Assembly (NCBI GenBank): GCA_947628595.1
Contig: CANRAN010000016.1
Coordinates: forward strand, 1 to 15,019
Reading direction: 5' to 3'
Source of the DNA: an uncultured Clostridia bacterium
GTDB lineage: Bacteria > Bacillota > Clostridia > Oscillospirales > Acutalibacteraceae
DNA: 15,019 nt
Shown piece by piece: positions 14,219 through 15,019 of the stretch. The position numbers and the translations under genes are program-made. The number at the start of each line of letters is the position of its first letter. Position 1 is the stretch's first letter. The notes beneath the pieces were generated by a model. It was not told where the DNA came from. It saw only the letters and a list, made by a program, of their open reading frames with translations, and did no database searches.

Positions 14219-14264
14219 GCTGCTGCCTGATAATATTGACAAGCATACTGTCAAGGTTATTATT

Positions 14265-14507
14265 TTGCCTACAAGCATTATGCTTGACAGAAACTCCATA
14301 ACTCTTGAAAAGGGAAAAACACAGACTATTAGTACTACTATACTCCCCACTAATGCGACCGAAAAAAACATTACATGGTCAAGCACAAATAAAAACATTG
14401 TAACCGTATCAAACGGCAAGATTACCGCCGTAGGTCCCGGCACAGCATCTATCAATGTAAGTACAGTAAATGGAAAAAATACTAAATGTACAGTGAAGGT
14501 CATAGTT
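14265..14507 (+). repeat. Big_2 repeat unit 1 (81 codons)
   Basis: It begins LPTSIMLDRNSITLEKG, contains TEKNITWSSTNKNIVTVSNG and ends KCTVKVIV. It aligns with the next unit at an offset of exactly 243 nt; the DNA is also clearly similar (ACCGAAAAAAA at 14358 and 14601). Confidence 0.85.
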
Positions 14508-14750
14508 AAACCGACAAGTGTAAAAATTAACAAAACATCATTGACACTTGAAAGGGGCGAAAGCTATACGCTCGGCACTACATTATATCCGAATGATACT
14601 ACCGAAAAAAATCTTACATGGACAAGCTCAGACACCAATATTCTCTCTGTTTCAAACGGTAAGGTTACTGCAAAGACCGCCGGAAAGGCTACCGTTACCG
14701 TTAAAACCTCTAACGGCAAAACGGCAACCTGTAAGGTAAGAGTATATGTT
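14508..14750 (+). repeat. Big_2 repeat unit 2 (81 codons)
   Basis: It begins KPTSVKINKTSLTLERG, contains TEKNLTWTSSDTNILSVSNG and ends TCKVRVYV. It is directly followed by the M14 peptidase region. Such Ig-like units usually act as spacers or carbohydrate/wall-binding modules in secreted proteins. Confidence 0.85.
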
Positions 14751-15019
14751 GTAAATTATAAAAAAGCATACACTGCCGATCAGGTATATAGTGATATAAA
14801 CTATCTTCAGAAATCCTACCCCGATATTATAAAGGTATCATCCATAGGTAAGAGTGTAAAAAATCGTGACATCAAGCTAATTCAGCTTGGAAAAGGAAAT
14901 AAGAAGGGCTCTTATAGTTGGTGGTATTCATGCAAGAGAGCGTATCACCGTTTCCTATATAATGCGCTGCATCGAGGAGTATGCGTATTCATATAAAAAT
15001 AATTATACCTATGGCGGCT

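Larger units (their letters stand above)
14219..15019 (+). pseudogene. 5'-truncated, frameshifted Big_2/M14 zinc carboxypeptidase gene, continuing past the window
   Basis: From about 14221, in a frame different from nfnB, the sequence encodes the tail of an Ig-like unit (KHTVKVIILPTS). Two full Big_2 repeats follow (14265-14507, 14508-14750), then the start of an M14 carboxypeptidase domain (AYTADQVYSDINYLQ, then VSSIGKSVKNRDIKLIQLGKG). That frame ends at a stop at 14994-14996. Reading one base further on from 14908 gives ALIVGGIHARERITVSYIM and stays open to the window edge, restoring the HARE zinc-binding motif (His at 14929-14931, Glu at 14938-14940). The frameshift therefore lies at or beside the GGG run 14906-14908. 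There is no signal peptide, start codon or ribosome binding site at the left end. An intact relative would be a secreted peptidase. It may be a true pseudogene, or an assembly join plus an indel error. Confidence 0.8.

Noticed and set aside
13283..14533. Long leftward open frame of 416 codons opposite nfnB and the Big_2 region
   Set aside because: It lies antisense to well-supported coding sequence, has no ribosome binding site or promoter, its translation is Cys/Phe-rich without recognisable domains, and it crosses the probable junction at 14218.
14900..14912. Programmed ribosomal frameshift in the M14 gene
   Set aside because: The required shift is +1 and no slippery heptamer or downstream structure is evident; the gene is also truncated, so decay or an indel error is simpler.
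14219..14996. Functional gene read from an ATG inside nfnB (14106) through the Big_2 repeats
   Set aside because: The first 38 codons would be an out-of-frame reading of nfnB with no signal peptide, and the frame is lost in the peptidase domain.
1..15019. CRISPR arrays, tRNA/rRNA genes, insertion sequences, prophage
   Set aside because: No regularly spaced direct repeats, cloverleaf-like sequences, transposase or phage proteins were seen on either strand; the only tandem repeats are coding (LRR and Big_2).

Overview
The window looks like a chromosomal segment of a low-GC Gram-positive anaerobe of the class Clostridia, most likely a gut Oscillospiraceae/Ruminococcus-type bacterium. This is inferred from AT-rich intergenic DNA, strong GGAGG-type ribosome binding sites, near-consensus housekeeping promoters, the NADH-dependent ferredoxin:NADP oxidoreductase pair NfnAB, a BspA-type leucine-rich repeat protein, and Ig-like (Big_2)/M14 peptidase sequence. 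No tRNA, rRNA, CRISPR array, transposase or phage gene was seen.

Left third (1-5150). A membrane-anchored HtrA-type serine protease is read leftward, with two strong hairpins beyond its stop. Divergent from it is a rightward pair: a TTG-started PHP-family phosphoesterase (HisJ-like) and, 12 nt later, a GH3 beta-N-acetylhexosaminidase lipoprotein (NagZ-like). Two small leftward genes converge on the GH3 gene: a thioredoxin-fold protein without the CXXC motif, and a DUF4870/Tic20-like membrane protein, separated by a terminator hairpin.

Middle (5270-8080). A rightward protein with three S1 domains is followed by a branched-chain aminotransferase gene (ilvE) under a perfect TTGACA-N17-TATAAT promoter. 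A bidirectional hairpin terminator ends ilvE. Facing it are a small acidic conserved protein of unknown function with its own good promoter, and an ABC-transporter ATPase of the MacB/LolD type with no permease gene anywhere in the window.

Right part (8800-15019). An AraC-type regulator and a large leucine-rich repeat membrane protein form a leftward two-gene unit ending at a terminator. A 426-bp divergent promoter region separates it from rightward nfnA-nfnB, a flavin-based electron-bifurcating transhydrogenase. Immediately after the nfnB stop, with no terminator, start codon or ribosome binding site, the sequence enters the interior of another gene. That gene has two 81-codon Big_2 repeats and an M14 zinc carboxypeptidase domain. 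It lacks its 5' end and is broken by a +1 frameshift just before the HARE zinc motif, so this edge looks like a rearrangement, pseudogene or assembly artefact.

The genes are mostly independent housekeeping or envelope units. Several concern the cell envelope (protease, NagZ-like hydrolase, LRR protein, ABC ATPase, Big_2/M14 remnant) and two concern nitrogen/redox metabolism (IlvE, Nfn). I did not find a clearly new multi-gene system. The best leads are the AraC-LRR pair with its unusual basic cytoplasmic tail, the orphan ATPase, the CXXC-less thioredoxin-fold protein, and the broken Big_2/M14 gene joined to nfnB.
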